Shown here: one piece after another, positions 29,319 through 37,660 of the stretch
How the letters are laid out: every line of letters starts with the position of its first letter
How positions within the stretch are numbered: position 1 is the first letter of the stretch
DNA from: Pseudomonas azotoformans
GTDB lineage: Bacteria; Pseudomonadota; Gammaproteobacteria; Pseudomonadales; Pseudomonadaceae
Length of the DNA stretch: 64,000 bases
Assembly (NCBI RefSeq): GCF_900103345.1
Contig: NZ_LT629702.1
Coordinates: 4,774,001 to 4,838,000 of the forward strand
Reading direction: 5' to 3'
The notes under the pieces: generated by a model
The model's input: the letters and a program-made list of their open reading frames with translations, nothing else
What the model was told of the DNA's origin: nothing
Databases searched by the model: none
Made by a program: the position numbers and the translations under genes

Positions 29319-30362
29319 ATGGTCAGGCGTTTTCTTCCAGGGTTGATGGTTGTGCTGCTCAGCGGCTGTTCCAGTGTCAGTTATTACGGTCAGTTGGCCA
29401 ATGGTCAGTGGCAATTGCTGCGCGCCCGGGAGCCGGTGACGCAGGTCATCGCCGACCCTTCCCGCCCAGTGCTGTTGCGCGAGCATCTGGCGCAATCGCA
29501 AAAGGCGCGTACGTTCGCCAGTGAACACCTGCATCTGCCTGACAACCAGAGCTACAGGTTGTATGCCGACATTGGCCGACCCTATGTGGTCTGGAACGTC
29601 TTCGCTACGCAGGAATTTTCCCTGTCCCCCGAAACCCATTGCTTCCCTATCGCGGGTTGTGTGGCCTATCGCGGCTACTACAACCAGGGCGCGGCGCGTG
29701 GTGAGGCGGCGTTGTTGAAGCAGCGCGGCATGGACGTGTCGATTGGCGGTGTCGAGGCCTATTCCACCTTGGGCTGGTTCAATGACCCGATCATGAACTC
29801 GATGATGAACTGGGGCGATGAGCGCCTGGCCACGTTGATCTTCCATGAGCTGGCGCACCAGCGTTTCTATGTGAAGGACGACACCGAGTTCAATGAGTCG
29901 TTTGCCAATTTCGTCGAGCAGGAAGGCACGCGCCAGTGGCGTGCTGCACGGGGCTTGGCGCCGCAGAGCCTGTCGGCTTCGAAGCAGCGTGATGAGTTCA
30001 TTCAGCTGATCCTCGATACCCGCCAACGCTTGGAAAAACTCTATGCCCAACCCTTGGCCACTGATGTGATGCGCCAGGCTAAGGCGGCCGAGTTCGAGCG
30101 TCTGCGTGGCGATTACCGGCAGATGCGCGACAGCCAGTGGGGCGGGGACAAACGGTATGACGCGTGGATCAACCAACCCATGAACAATGCGCGGCTGTTG
30201 CCGTTTGGGCTGTATGACCAGTGGGTGCCGGCGTTTGCGGCGTTGTTTGCGCGGGAAGGTGGGGATTGGGTGAGGTTTTATAAGGCGGTGGAGGCGATGG
30301 GCGGGTTGCCAGTGGCGCAGCGCAAGGCGGCGTTGAGGCAGTTGGAAGGGGGTGCTCTTTAG
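29319..30362 (+). CDS. Putative zinc aminopeptidase lipoprotein (PF10023-like)
   Basis: The 347 residues begin with a lipoprotein signal (LLSGCSS, lipidated cysteine near residue 17). A zinc-metallopeptidase motif HELAH is at residues 176-180, followed by NESFANFVEQEG near 194 that could supply the third ligand. This matches the predicted aminopeptidase family common in pseudomonads. Substrates are unknown, and the protein probably faces the periplasm from a membrane. A REPIN begins three bases after its stop. Confidence 0.85.
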   Translation: MVRRFLPGLMVVLLSGCSSVSYYGQLANGQWQLLRAREPVTQVIADPSRPVLLREHLAQSQKARTFASEHLHLPDNQSYRLYADIGRPYVVWNVFATQEFSLSPETHCFPIAGCVAYRGYYNQGAARGEAALLKQRGMDVSIGGVEAYSTLGWFNDPIMNSMMNWGDERLATLIFHELAHQRFYVKDDTEFNESFANFVEQEGTRQWRAARGLAPQSLSASKQRDEFIQLILDTRQRLEKLYAQPLATDVMRQAKAAEFERLRGDYRQMRDSQWGGDKRYDAWINQPMNNARLLPFGLYDQWVPAFAALFAREGGDWVRFYKAVEAMGGLPVAQRKAALRQLEGGAL

Positions 30363-30364
30363 GG

Positions 30365-30443
30365 CCTCATCGGGGGCAAGCCCCCTCCCACATTTTGACC
30401 GTGTACGCCGGTCAATTGTGGGAGGGGGCTTGCCCCCGATGGC
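30365..30443. repeat. REPIN, GGGGGCTTGCCCCCGAT type, reversed arm order
   Basis: The first arm reads ATCGGGGGCAAGCCCCC and the second is its complement, so the conserved GAT ends face outward, unlike most pairs here. The gap is only about 22 bases. It fills the space between two convergent genes. Confidence 0.93.
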
Positions 30444-30447
30444 GTCC

Positions 30448-31107
30448 TCAAGTGCGCTGCAAAAACGCCTGATGCATCTGCGCCAATGTCTCAAAATGCC
30501 AGGTCGGCGCCTCGGCATTCAGTTCCTCGAAACTACCAAACCCATACCCCACCGCCGCCGAATCCAGCCCATTTTTGTGTGCGCCGATCAGGTCATGCTT
30601 GCGATCACCGATCATCAAGGTGGTGGCCGGGTCCAGGCCTTCCTCGCTCATCAGGTGGGCGATCAGTTCGACTTTGTTGGTGCGCGTCCCGTCCAGCTCG
30701 CTGCCGTAGATCACCTTGAAATGCTTGGCAAAGTCAAAGTGCCGGGCGATTTCGCGGGCAAACACCCATGGTTTGGAGGTGGCAATGTAGAGCTGGCGAC
30801 TTTGGCCGCTCAAGTCCTCCAGCAACGGCATCACACCGTCGAATACGCGGTTTTCATACAGCCCGGTGACCTTGAAGCGCTCCCGGTAGAAATTCAATGC
30901 CTCCCAGGCCTGGGTTTCATCAAGGCCATAGAACTGCATGAACGCCTGCAGCAAGGGCGGGCCGATGAAGTGCTCCAGCTTGGTCAGGTCCGGCTCGTCG
31001 ATACCCATTTTACCGAGGGCGTACTGGATCGAGCGAGTGATGCCCTCACGTGGATCGGTCAGGGTGCCATCCAGGTCGAACAGGACGGTTTGGTAACGCA
31101 GGGTCAT
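30448..31107 (-). CDS. HAD-superfamily hydrolase (phosphoglycolate-phosphatase-like)
   Basis: The 219 residues show all HAD motifs: VLFDLDGTLTD (catalytic aspartates near residues 10 and 12), IATSKPWVFA near 108, and TLMIGDRKHDLIGA near 160. The cap domain is type C1, like Gph. The substrate is not set by sequence. Its ATG overlaps the stop of the upstream gamma-carbonic-anhydrase gene by four bases. The same gene pair beside prlC occurs in P. aeruginosa (PA0065-PA0067). Confidence 0.9.
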   Translation of the reverse strand: MTLRYQTVLFDLDGTLTDPREGITRSIQYALGKMGIDEPDLTKLEHFIGPPLLQAFMQFYGLDETQAWEALNFYRERFKVTGLYENRVFDGVMPLLEDLSGQSRQLYIATSKPWVFAREIARHFDFAKHFKVIYGSELDGTRTNKVELIAHLMSEEGLDPATTLMIGDRKHDLIGAHKNGLDSAAVGYGFGSFEELNAEAPTWHFETLAQMHQAFLQRT

Positions 31108-31646
31108 CGGTCGAATCCTTCAGCCAGGTGCAGGTCTTTGAGCTTCACGTAATTCGCGGCGCTGTAGGTGAAAAAGGCGCGTTCCTTGTCAGTCAGCGGG
31201 CGGATTTGTTTAACCGGGCTGCCGACATATAAAAAACCGCTCTCAAGTTTCTTGCCCGGAGGTACCAGGCTGCCGGCGCCTATGATCACATCGTCCTCGA
31301 CCACGGCGCCATCCATCACGATGCTGCCCATGCCGATCAGGATGCGATTGCCGACTGTGCAGCCATGCAGCATGACCTTGTGGGCGATGGTCACGTCGTC
31401 GCCGATCAGCAGCGGGAAACCGTCCGGGTTGAACGGCCCGGCGTGGGTGATGTGCAGCACACAGCCATCCTGCACGCTGGTGCGCGCACCGATGCGGATG
31501 CGGTGCATGTCGCCACGGATCACGGTCAGTGGCCAGACCGAGCTGTCGGCGCCGATTTCGACATCGCCGATCACCACCGCCGAAATATCGACAAACGCCC
31601 CGGCGCCCAGGGCTGGCGTGTGGTTCTGATAGGTGCGAAGGGTCAC
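31104..31646 (-). CDS. Gamma-carbonic-anhydrase-like hexapeptide-repeat protein (YrdA/PaaY type)
   Basis: The 180 residues form a left-handed beta helix of hexapeptide repeats (VVIGDVEIGADSSVWP and onward) with a C-terminal helix. Three histidines in the expected places, IRGDMHRIRIG, VLHITHAG and IAHKVMLHGC, could bind zinc or iron. Carbonic anhydrase activity is shown for some relatives but not others. It overlaps the HAD gene by four bases, and is divergent from prlC with about 100 bases between. Confidence 0.9.
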   Translation of the reverse strand: MTLRTYQNHTPALGAGAFVDISAVVIGDVEIGADSSVWPLTVIRGDMHRIRIGARTSVQDGCVLHITHAGPFNPDGFPLLIGDDVTIAHKVMLHGCTVGNRILIGMGSIVMDGAVVEDDVIIGAGSLVPPGKKLESGFLYVGSPVKQIRPLTDKERAFFTYSAANYVKLKDLHLAEGFDR

Positions 31647-31748
31647 GATAGCCTCTCTCTCTTCTGCTGATAGCTGCGGTGGGCGTTGATTGTAATTAAG
31701 ATGGCCCCATCTTTGTTCTTATATGTTTCTTCAGCCAAGGTGCCCACC

Positions 31749-33800
31749 GTGAGCGCGAACAACCCTCTTCTGCAGCCCTACGACCTGCCGCCGTTCTCGG
31801 CGATCCGTGCCGAGCACGTCCAGCCGGCCATCGAACAGATCCTCGCCGACAACCGCGTTGCCATCGAAGGCATCCTGCAAAGCCAGGGCAAAAATCCGAC
31901 ATGGGCCGGTCTGGTCCTGGCGATGGACGAACTGAATGACCGCCTGGGCGCCGCCTGGAGCCCGGTCAGCCACCTCAACGCCGTGTGCAACAGCGCTGAA
32001 CTGCGCGAAGCCTACGAAGGCTGCCTGCCGGCATTGAGCGCCTACTCCACCGAGATGGGCCAGAACCGCGCGCTGTTCCAGGCCTTCGAAGCCCTGGCCA
32101 ATAGCCCGGAAGCCGCCGGTTTCGACGTGGCGCAGAGAACCATCCTGGAGCACTCCCTGCGTGACTTCCGTCTGTCGGGTATCGATCTGCCGCCGGAGCA
32201 GCAAAAGCGCTACGCCGAAGTGCAGAGCAAACTCTCCGAGCTGGGCAGCAAATTTTCCAACCAACTGCTGGACGCCACCCAGGCCTGGACCAAGCACGTC
32301 ACCGATGAAGCCACCCTCGCGGGCCTGACCGACTCGGCCAAGGCGCAGATGGCCGCTGCCGCCCAGGCCAAAGGCCTCGACGGCTGGCTGATCACCCTGG
32401 AATTCCCTAGCTACTACGCCGTCATGACCTACGCCCAGGATCGCGCGCTGCGTGAAGAAGTCTACGCGGCCTACTGCACCCGAGCGTCGGACCAAGGCCC
32501 GAATGCCGGTCAGAACGATAACGGCCCGGTGATGGAACAGATCCTCGACCTGCGCCAAGAGCTGGCCCAGTTGCTGGGTTATGCGTCGTTCTCCGAACTG
32601 AGCCTGGCCACCAAGATGGCCGAGTCCAGCGACCAGGTGCTGAGCTTCCTGCGTGACCTGGCCAAGCGCAGTAAGCCGTTTGCCGCCCAGGACCTGCAAC
32701 AGCTCAGAGCCTATGCTGCCGAACAAGGCTGTGCGGATCTGCAAAGCTGGGACAGCGGTTTCTACGGCGAAAAACTCCGCGAGCAGCGCTACAGCGTGTC
32801 CCAGGAAGCCCTGCGCGCTTACTTCCCGATCGACAAAGTGCTGGGCGGCCTGTTCGCCATCGTGCAGCGCCTGTACGGCATCGAGATCGCCGAGCAGAAA
32901 GGCTTCGACACTTGGCACCCGGATGTGCGCCTGTTTGAAATCAAGGAAAACGGCCAGCACGTGGGCCGCTTCTTCTTTGACCTGTACGCCCGTGCCAACA
33001 AGCGCGGCGGCGCCTGGATGGATGGCGCCCGCGACCGTCGCCGCACAATCGACGGCGTGCTGCAAAGCCCGGTGGCCAACCTGGTGTGCAACTTCACCCC
33101 GGCCGACAGCGGCAAGCCTGCCCTGCTGACCCACGATGAAGTGACTACGCTGTTCCACGAATTCGGCCACGGCCTGCATCACCTATTGACCCGTGTTGAA
33201 CACGCTGGCGTGTCCGGCATCAACGGCGTGGCCTGGGATGCGGTGGAACTGCCGAGCCAGTTCATGGAGAACTGGTGCTGGGAGCCGGAAGGCTTGGCAC
33301 TGATCTCCGGCCACTATGAAACCGGCGAGCCGTTGCCCCAGGACCTGCTGGAAAAAATGCTCGCAGCGAAAAACTTCCAGTCCGGCCTGATGATGGTGCG
33401 TCAGCTGGAGTTCTCGCTGTTCGACTTTGAGCTGCACGCCACCCATGGCGATGGTCGCAGCGTGGCCCAGGTGCTGGAAGGCGTGCGTGATGAGGTGTCG
33501 GTGATGCGTCCGCCGGCCTACAACCGCTTCCCCAACAGTTTTGCGCACATCTTCGCTGGCGGTTATGCGGCGGGTTACTACAGCTACAAGTGGGCCGAAG
33601 TGCTCTCGGCGGATGCCTTCTCCAAGTTCGAAGAAGACGGCGTGCTCAATGCCGAAACCGGTCGTGCTTTCCGCGAAGCGATCCTGGCGCGTGGCGGTTC
33701 CCAGGAGCCGATGGTGCTGTTCGTCGACTTCCGCGGACGTGCGCCGTCGATTGACGCACTCTTGCGCCACAGCGGCCTGAGTGAGGACGCGGCAGCATGA
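31749..33800 (+). CDS. prlC: Oligopeptidase A (M3 zinc metallopeptidase)
   Basis: PrlC/OpdA is a cytoplasmic zinc endopeptidase that degrades signal-peptide fragments and other short peptides. The 683 residues (GTG start at 31749) match the 681 of relatives. The zinc motif HEFGH is at residues 470-474 with the family's GLHHLL after it. The GTG was chosen because VSANNPLLQPYDLPPFSAI fits the family start and AAGG lies at good spacing; the frame is open back to 31686. Its stop overlaps the zinc-ribbon gene by four bases. Confidence 0.96.
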   Translation: MSANNPLLQPYDLPPFSAIRAEHVQPAIEQILADNRVAIEGILQSQGKNPTWAGLVLAMDELNDRLGAAWSPVSHLNAVCNSAELREAYEGCLPALSAYSTEMGQNRALFQAFEALANSPEAAGFDVAQRTILEHSLRDFRLSGIDLPPEQQKRYAEVQSKLSELGSKFSNQLLDATQAWTKHVTDEATLAGLTDSAKAQMAAAAQAKGLDGWLITLEFPSYYAVMTYAQDRALREEVYAAYCTRASDQGPNAGQNDNGPVMEQILDLRQELAQLLGYASFSELSLATKMAESSDQVLSFLRDLAKRSKPFAAQDLQQLRAYAAEQGCADLQSWDSGFYGEKLREQRYSVSQEALRAYFPIDKVLGGLFAIVQRLYGIEIAEQKGFDTWHPDVRLFEIKENGQHVGRFFFDLYARANKRGGAWMDGARDRRRTIDGVLQSPVANLVCNFTPADSGKPALLTHDEVTTLFHEFGHGLHHLLTRVEHAGVSGINGVAWDAVELPSQFMENWCWEPEGLALISGHYETGEPLPQDLLEKMLAAKNFQSGLMMVRQLEFSLFDFELHATHGDGRSVAQVLEGVRDEVSVMRPPAYNRFPNSFAHIFAGGYAAGYYSYKWAEVLSADAFSKFEEDGVLNAETGRAFREAILARGGSQEPMVLFVDFRGRAPSIDALLRHSGLSEDAAA

Positions 33801-34072
33801 GTGAAGGGCCTGTGATTACCAAAAAGCAATTCATCGCCGGGGCGGTCTGCCCGGCGTGCAGTGAGCCGGACAAGCTGAAGATGTGGACCGAGGACAGCGT
33901 GCCGCACCGTGAGTGTGTGGCCTGCGGTTATACCGACACGTTGAATGACCAAGGTCTGTCGGTGCCCAAGGAATTGGGCACGCGGGTCAATACCACGGCG
34001 TTGAAAGCGCCGGCGGACCCGAAGGTGCAGGCGGTGCAGTTTTTCCCCAATCCCAAGCTGAAAAAAGACTGA
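33797..34072 (+). CDS. YheV-like zinc-ribbon protein
   Basis: The 91-residue protein has two CxxC knuckles, CPAC near residue 17 and CVAC near 39, forming a probable zinc ribbon, then a basic tail. It corresponds to the YheV family that lies next to prlC in many gammaproteobacteria. Function is unknown. It starts within the prlC stop (ATGA), so translation is coupled. Confidence 0.88.
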   Translation: MSEGPVITKKQFIAGAVCPACSEPDKLKMWTEDSVPHRECVACGYTDTLNDQGLSVPKELGTRVNTTALKAPADPKVQAVQFFPNPKLKKD

Positions 34073-34089
34073 CGCACCGCACGAATCAC

Positions 34090-34194
34090 TGTAGGAGCGA
34101 GCTTGCTCGCGAAGAAAACTGGAAGGCGCCACGTTTATCCAGGATAAACGCGTCATCGTTAACGTTTTTCGCGAGCAAGCTTGCTCCTACAGGT
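34090..34194. repeat. REPIN, GCGAGCTTGCTCGCGAA type, with inner palindrome
   Basis: Arms TGTAGGAGCGAGCTTGCTCG and its complement enclose a core holding a further perfect 8-bp palindrome (GTTTATCC/GGATAAAC, 34133-34149). The right arm includes the stop codon of the convergent phosphatase gene (CTA at 34187-34189). Confidence 0.92.
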
Positions 34195-34843
34195 GTTCCT
34201 CAGCTTTGCTGGAGGTTGTGATCCAATCTTTCATCGAGCACAGCGCAAACGCGCTGGTGCTGCAGTCGCCATTTGCCAAGGCGGTGCGCAACTTGTCGAT
34301 ATCAGCCTTCATCATGTAGCGAACGCCGTCCTTGAAGCCGTTGCTGGTGCCAAACCCGCCCAGGGTCATTTCGTTCAGCGCGTCTTCCTTGCTCCACCCC
34401 TGAATCACCACTCGATACATCGCGGCCATCAGGCCGGTGCGATCAGAGCCATTCTTGCAATGCATCAGTACCGGGCCGTTGGCTTCGGCTTCCTGGATGG
34501 CTCTGAGTGCCGCCAGTACGTCGGAATCGTCGACATGGTTAGTGCGATAAGTCAGCTGTACCTGTTTGATATCAGATGACTTCAACCAGGCGGCATCAGA
34601 TTCCGGCAGAAAGTTGATCACTGTACCGATCTTGAGTTTTTCCAACTCAGGCACGGCGCTGCTATCGGGCAAAGCGCTGCGATAGAGCGTTGGCGTCATT
34701 TGGTGCAGGTTGAATTGGTTGCCCACTGGCTGGGCCCACTCGGGTGAACGAATGGACGAAGTCTCATCGGCCTTGGCGTGAACGGCGCCGAGCAGTGCCA
34801 TGAGTGCCAGGCCGAGAGCAGGCAGCAATCGAGTGTTGGACAT
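34187..34843 (-). CDS. Secreted tyrosine/dual-specificity phosphatase
   Basis: The 218 residues start with a signal peptide (MSNTRLLPALGLALMALLGA, cleaved after about VHAKA). The cysteine-phosphatase loop HCKNGSDRTG is at residues 128-137, with nucleophile Cys129 and Arg135. A likely general acid lies in HVDDSD near 103-108. Export to the periplasm makes a phytase-like or protein phosphatase role possible, but the substrate is unknown. The stop codon lies inside a REP arm, so the last residues (EEHL) border on mobile repeat DNA. Confidence 0.88.
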   Translation of the reverse strand: MSNTRLLPALGLALMALLGAVHAKADETSSIRSPEWAQPVGNQFNLHQMTPTLYRSALPDSSAVPELEKLKIGTVINFLPESDAAWLKSSDIKQVQLTYRTNHVDDSDVLAALRAIQEAEANGPVLMHCKNGSDRTGLMAAMYRVVIQGWSKEDALNEMTLGGFGTSNGFKDGVRYMMKADIDKLRTALANGDCSTSAFALCSMKDWITTSSKAEEHL

Positions 34844-35108
34844 GCGCTTTGTGACCCAATAGGGAAATGGCTGATGGAGCGCAGATTCGCCCAGGGGGGG
34901 TCAACACCGTGTGAGGTGCTCGTCAAAGAAACGTGAATGGCCTCATCTGATCCGGTGTTTTTACCGCTCAATCGATTCGTCCTGATGCTTAGGCTGCTAT
35001 CATTTGTAACTATTGTTTGCCGGTGCGTGATATCCCACTGGCTTGCCACACATCACGCTGCTCCCAGAAGCGGCGGATAAACCCGTGACCACATGATGAG
35101 GTGCCACC

Positions 35109-35861
35109 ATGTCTGATCAAGATCAAGACAACCCCCGGCGTGACTTTTTGCGCAAATCCTTGACCTTGATCCCGGTGGTCACGGTTGCCAGCACCGGCCT
35201 TGGCGGCTCGATGCTGATGGCAACACCAGAGCCGGCGCAGGCCGCTCCAGCCAAGCCTGCGGCGAGTGAAAAGGCTTATGAGCCTACTTACTTCACGGCC
35301 GAGGAGTGGGCGTTTATAAACGCCGCCGTCGAGCGCTTGATCCCCGCCGATGAGCAAGGCCCGGGCGCCCTCGAAGCCGGTGCGCCGGAGTACATCGACC
35401 GTCAGATGAACACGCCGTACGCCAGTGGTGCCTTGTGGTTCATGCAAGGCCCGTTCAACGCGGATGCTGCTCCAGAGATGGGCTGGCAGTCCAAGCTCGT
35501 GCCCAAGGACATCTATCGCCTGGGCATTGCCGCGACGGATGCCTGGTCGAAAGCCTTCAACGGTAAAACTTTTGCTGCGCAAGACAGCGCTACCCGAGAC
35601 GATATGTTGCGTCGTCTGGAAGCCGGCGGAAGTGAAGTGACGGCACATTTTGAAGCGGTGCCGCCGAAGATGTTCTTCAACCTGTTGCTGCAAAACACCA
35701 AGGAAGGGTTCTTTTGCGACCCCATCCACGGTGGTAACAAAGGCATGGTCGGCTGGACCATGATCGGCTTCCCCGGCGCTCGCGCCGATTTCATGGACTG
35801 GGTTGAACGCAACGAGCAATACCCCTTCCCGGCAGTTTCCATCCGTGGCGAGAGGGCTTGA
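35109..35861 (+). CDS. Gluconate 2-dehydrogenase-type subunit 3 (Tat-exported)
   Basis: The 250 residues have a twin-arginine signal (NPRRDFLRKSLTLIPVVTVA, residues 11-30) and the Gluconate_2-dh3 pattern YFTAEEWAFINAAVERLIPAD near residue 60. This small subunit rides through the Tat system with the flavoprotein, which lacks its own signal. GAGGTG precedes the ATG. Its stop lies two bases before the flavoprotein's GTG start, and the three genes form the classic operon of a membrane-bound polyol or aldonate dehydrogenase. Confidence 0.93.
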   Translation: MSDQDQDNPRRDFLRKSLTLIPVVTVASTGLGGSMLMATPEPAQAAPAKPAASEKAYEPTYFTAEEWAFINAAVERLIPADEQGPGALEAGAPEYIDRQMNTPYASGALWFMQGPFNADAAPEMGWQSKLVPKDIYRLGIAATDAWSKAFNGKTFAAQDSATRDDMLRRLEAGGSEVTAHFEAVPPKMFFNLLLQNTKEGFFCDPIHGGNKGMVGWTMIGFPGARADFMDWVERNEQYPFPAVSIRGERA

Positions 35862-35863
35862 AC

Positions 35864-37648
35864 GTGGCGACCATCATGAAGAAAGTGGATGCGGTGATCG
35901 TCGGCTTCGGCTGGACCGGCGCGATCATGGCCAAGGAACTGACGGAAGCTGGCCTCAACGTGGTCGCGCTGGAGCGTGGCCCGATGCAGGACACCTACCC
36001 GGACGGCAACTATCCCCAGGTCATCGACGAACTGACCTACAGCGTGCGTAAAAAACTCTTCCAGGACATTTCCAAAGAGACCGTGACCATTCGCCATAGC
36101 GTGAATGACGTCGCCTTGCCCAACCGTCAGCTGGGCGCGTTCTTGCCGGGCAACGGCGTGGGCGGTGCGGGCCTGCATTGGTCGGGCGTGCATTTCCGTG
36201 TCGACCCGATCGAGCTGCGTATGCGCAGCCACTATGAGGAGCGCTACGGCAAACACTTCATCCCCAAGGACATGACCATCCAGGACTTCGGCGTGAGCTA
36301 TGAAGAGCTGGAGCCGTTTTTCGACTACGCGGAAAAAGTCTTCGGCACCTCTGGGCAAGCCTGGACCGTGAAAGGCCAACTGGTCGGCGAAGGCCGTGGC
36401 GGCAACCCGTATGCACCGGACCGTTCCAATCCGTTTCCGTTGGAAGCGCAGAAGAATACCGTCTCCGCACAGCTGTTTCAGAAAGCGGCTGCCGAGGTGG
36501 GTTACAAACCCTACAACCTGCCGTCCGCCAATACCTCGGGGCCGTATACCAATCCTTACGGTGCGCAGATGGGGCCGTGCAACTTCTGCGGTTTCTGCAG
36601 CGGCTATGTCTGCTACATGTATTCCAAGGCCTCGCCGAACGTGAACATCCTGCCGGCGTTGCGCCAGGTGCCGAACTTCGAGCTGCGGCCCAACTCGCAC
36701 GTGCTCAAGGTCAATCTCGACAGCACCAAGAGCAAGGCCACTGGCGTGACTTACATCGACGCCCAGGGCCGGGAATGTGAGCAGCCGGCGGACCTGGTGA
36801 TCCTTGGCGCCTTTCAGTTCCACAACGTGCGGTTGATGCTGTTGTCGGGCATCGGCAAGCCCTACGACCCGATAACCAATGAGGGCGTGGTGGGCAGGAA
36901 CTTCGCCTACCAGAACATGGCCACCATCAAGGCCTTCTTCGACAAAGATACCCATACCAACAACTTCATCGGCGCAGGCGGCAATGGCGTGGCCATTGAT
37001 GACTTCAACGCCGACAACTTCGACCACGGCCCACATGGCTTCGTGGGTGGCTCGCCGATGTGGGTCAACCAGGCCGGCAGCCGGCCGATTGCCGGTACGT
37101 CCAACCCCCCGGGCACTCCGGCCTGGGGCAGCGCCTGGAAACGCGCCACCGCCGATTACTACACGCACCAGGTGTCGATGGATGCCCACGGTGCGCATCA
37201 ATCCTACCGGGGCAACTACCTGGATCTGGACCCGGTGTACCGCGATGCCTATGGCCTGCCGCTACTGCGGATGACGTTCGACTGGCAGGAAAACGACATC
37301 AAGATGAACCGCTTCATGGTCGAGAAAATGAGCAAGGTCGCCGAGGCGATGAACCCCAAGGCGATTGCCCTGCTCGGCAAAAAGGTCGGTGAGCACTTCA
37401 ACACGGCGTCCTACCAGACCACCCACCTCAACGGCGGCGCGATCATGGGCACCGACCCGAAAACCAGCGCGTTGAACCGATACCTGCAGTGCTGGGATGT
37501 GCACAACGTGTTTGTTCCTGGCGCGTCCGCTTTCCCACAAGGCCTGGGGTACAACCCTACCGGCCTTGTGGCGGCGTTGACCTACTGGTCGGCGCGGGCC
37601 ATTCGCGAGCAGTACCTGAAAAACCCCGGCCCACTGGTTCAGGCATAA
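35864..37648 (+). CDS. GMC-family flavoprotein subunit of membrane gluconate-type dehydrogenase
   Basis: This periplasm-facing FAD subunit oxidises a sugar acid or polyol and passes electrons to the cytochrome subunit. The 594 residues begin with the FAD fold AVIVGFGWTGAIMAKEL (GFGWTG at residues 14-19) and end with the GMC_oxred_C region, including GGAIMGTDPKTSALNRYLQC. The cysteine cluster CNFCGFCSGYVC near residue 240 resembles that of gluconate dehydrogenases thought to bind an iron-sulfur centre. GTG at 35864 has AGGG at good spacing and gives MATIMKKVDAV. Gluconate as substrate is the usual assignment, but 2-ketogluconate or sorbitol is possible. Confidence 0.92.
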   Translation: MATIMKKVDAVIVGFGWTGAIMAKELTEAGLNVVALERGPMQDTYPDGNYPQVIDELTYSVRKKLFQDISKETVTIRHSVNDVALPNRQLGAFLPGNGVGGAGLHWSGVHFRVDPIELRMRSHYEERYGKHFIPKDMTIQDFGVSYEELEPFFDYAEKVFGTSGQAWTVKGQLVGEGRGGNPYAPDRSNPFPLEAQKNTVSAQLFQKAAAEVGYKPYNLPSANTSGPYTNPYGAQMGPCNFCGFCSGYVCYMYSKASPNVNILPALRQVPNFELRPNSHVLKVNLDSTKSKATGVTYIDAQGRECEQPADLVILGAFQFHNVRLMLLSGIGKPYDPITNEGVVGRNFAYQNMATIKAFFDKDTHTNNFIGAGGNGVAIDDFNADNFDHGPHGFVGGSPMWVNQAGSRPIAGTSNPPGTPAWGSAWKRATADYYTHQVSMDAHGAHQSYRGNYLDLDPVYRDAYGLPLLRMTFDWQENDIKMNRFMVEKMSKVAEAMNPKAIALLGKKVGEHFNTASYQTTHLNGGAIMGTDPKTSALNRYLQCWDVHNVFVPGASAFPQGLGYNPTGLVAALTYWSARAIREQYLKNPGPLVQA

Positions 37649-37660
37649 GGAGCGATGACC

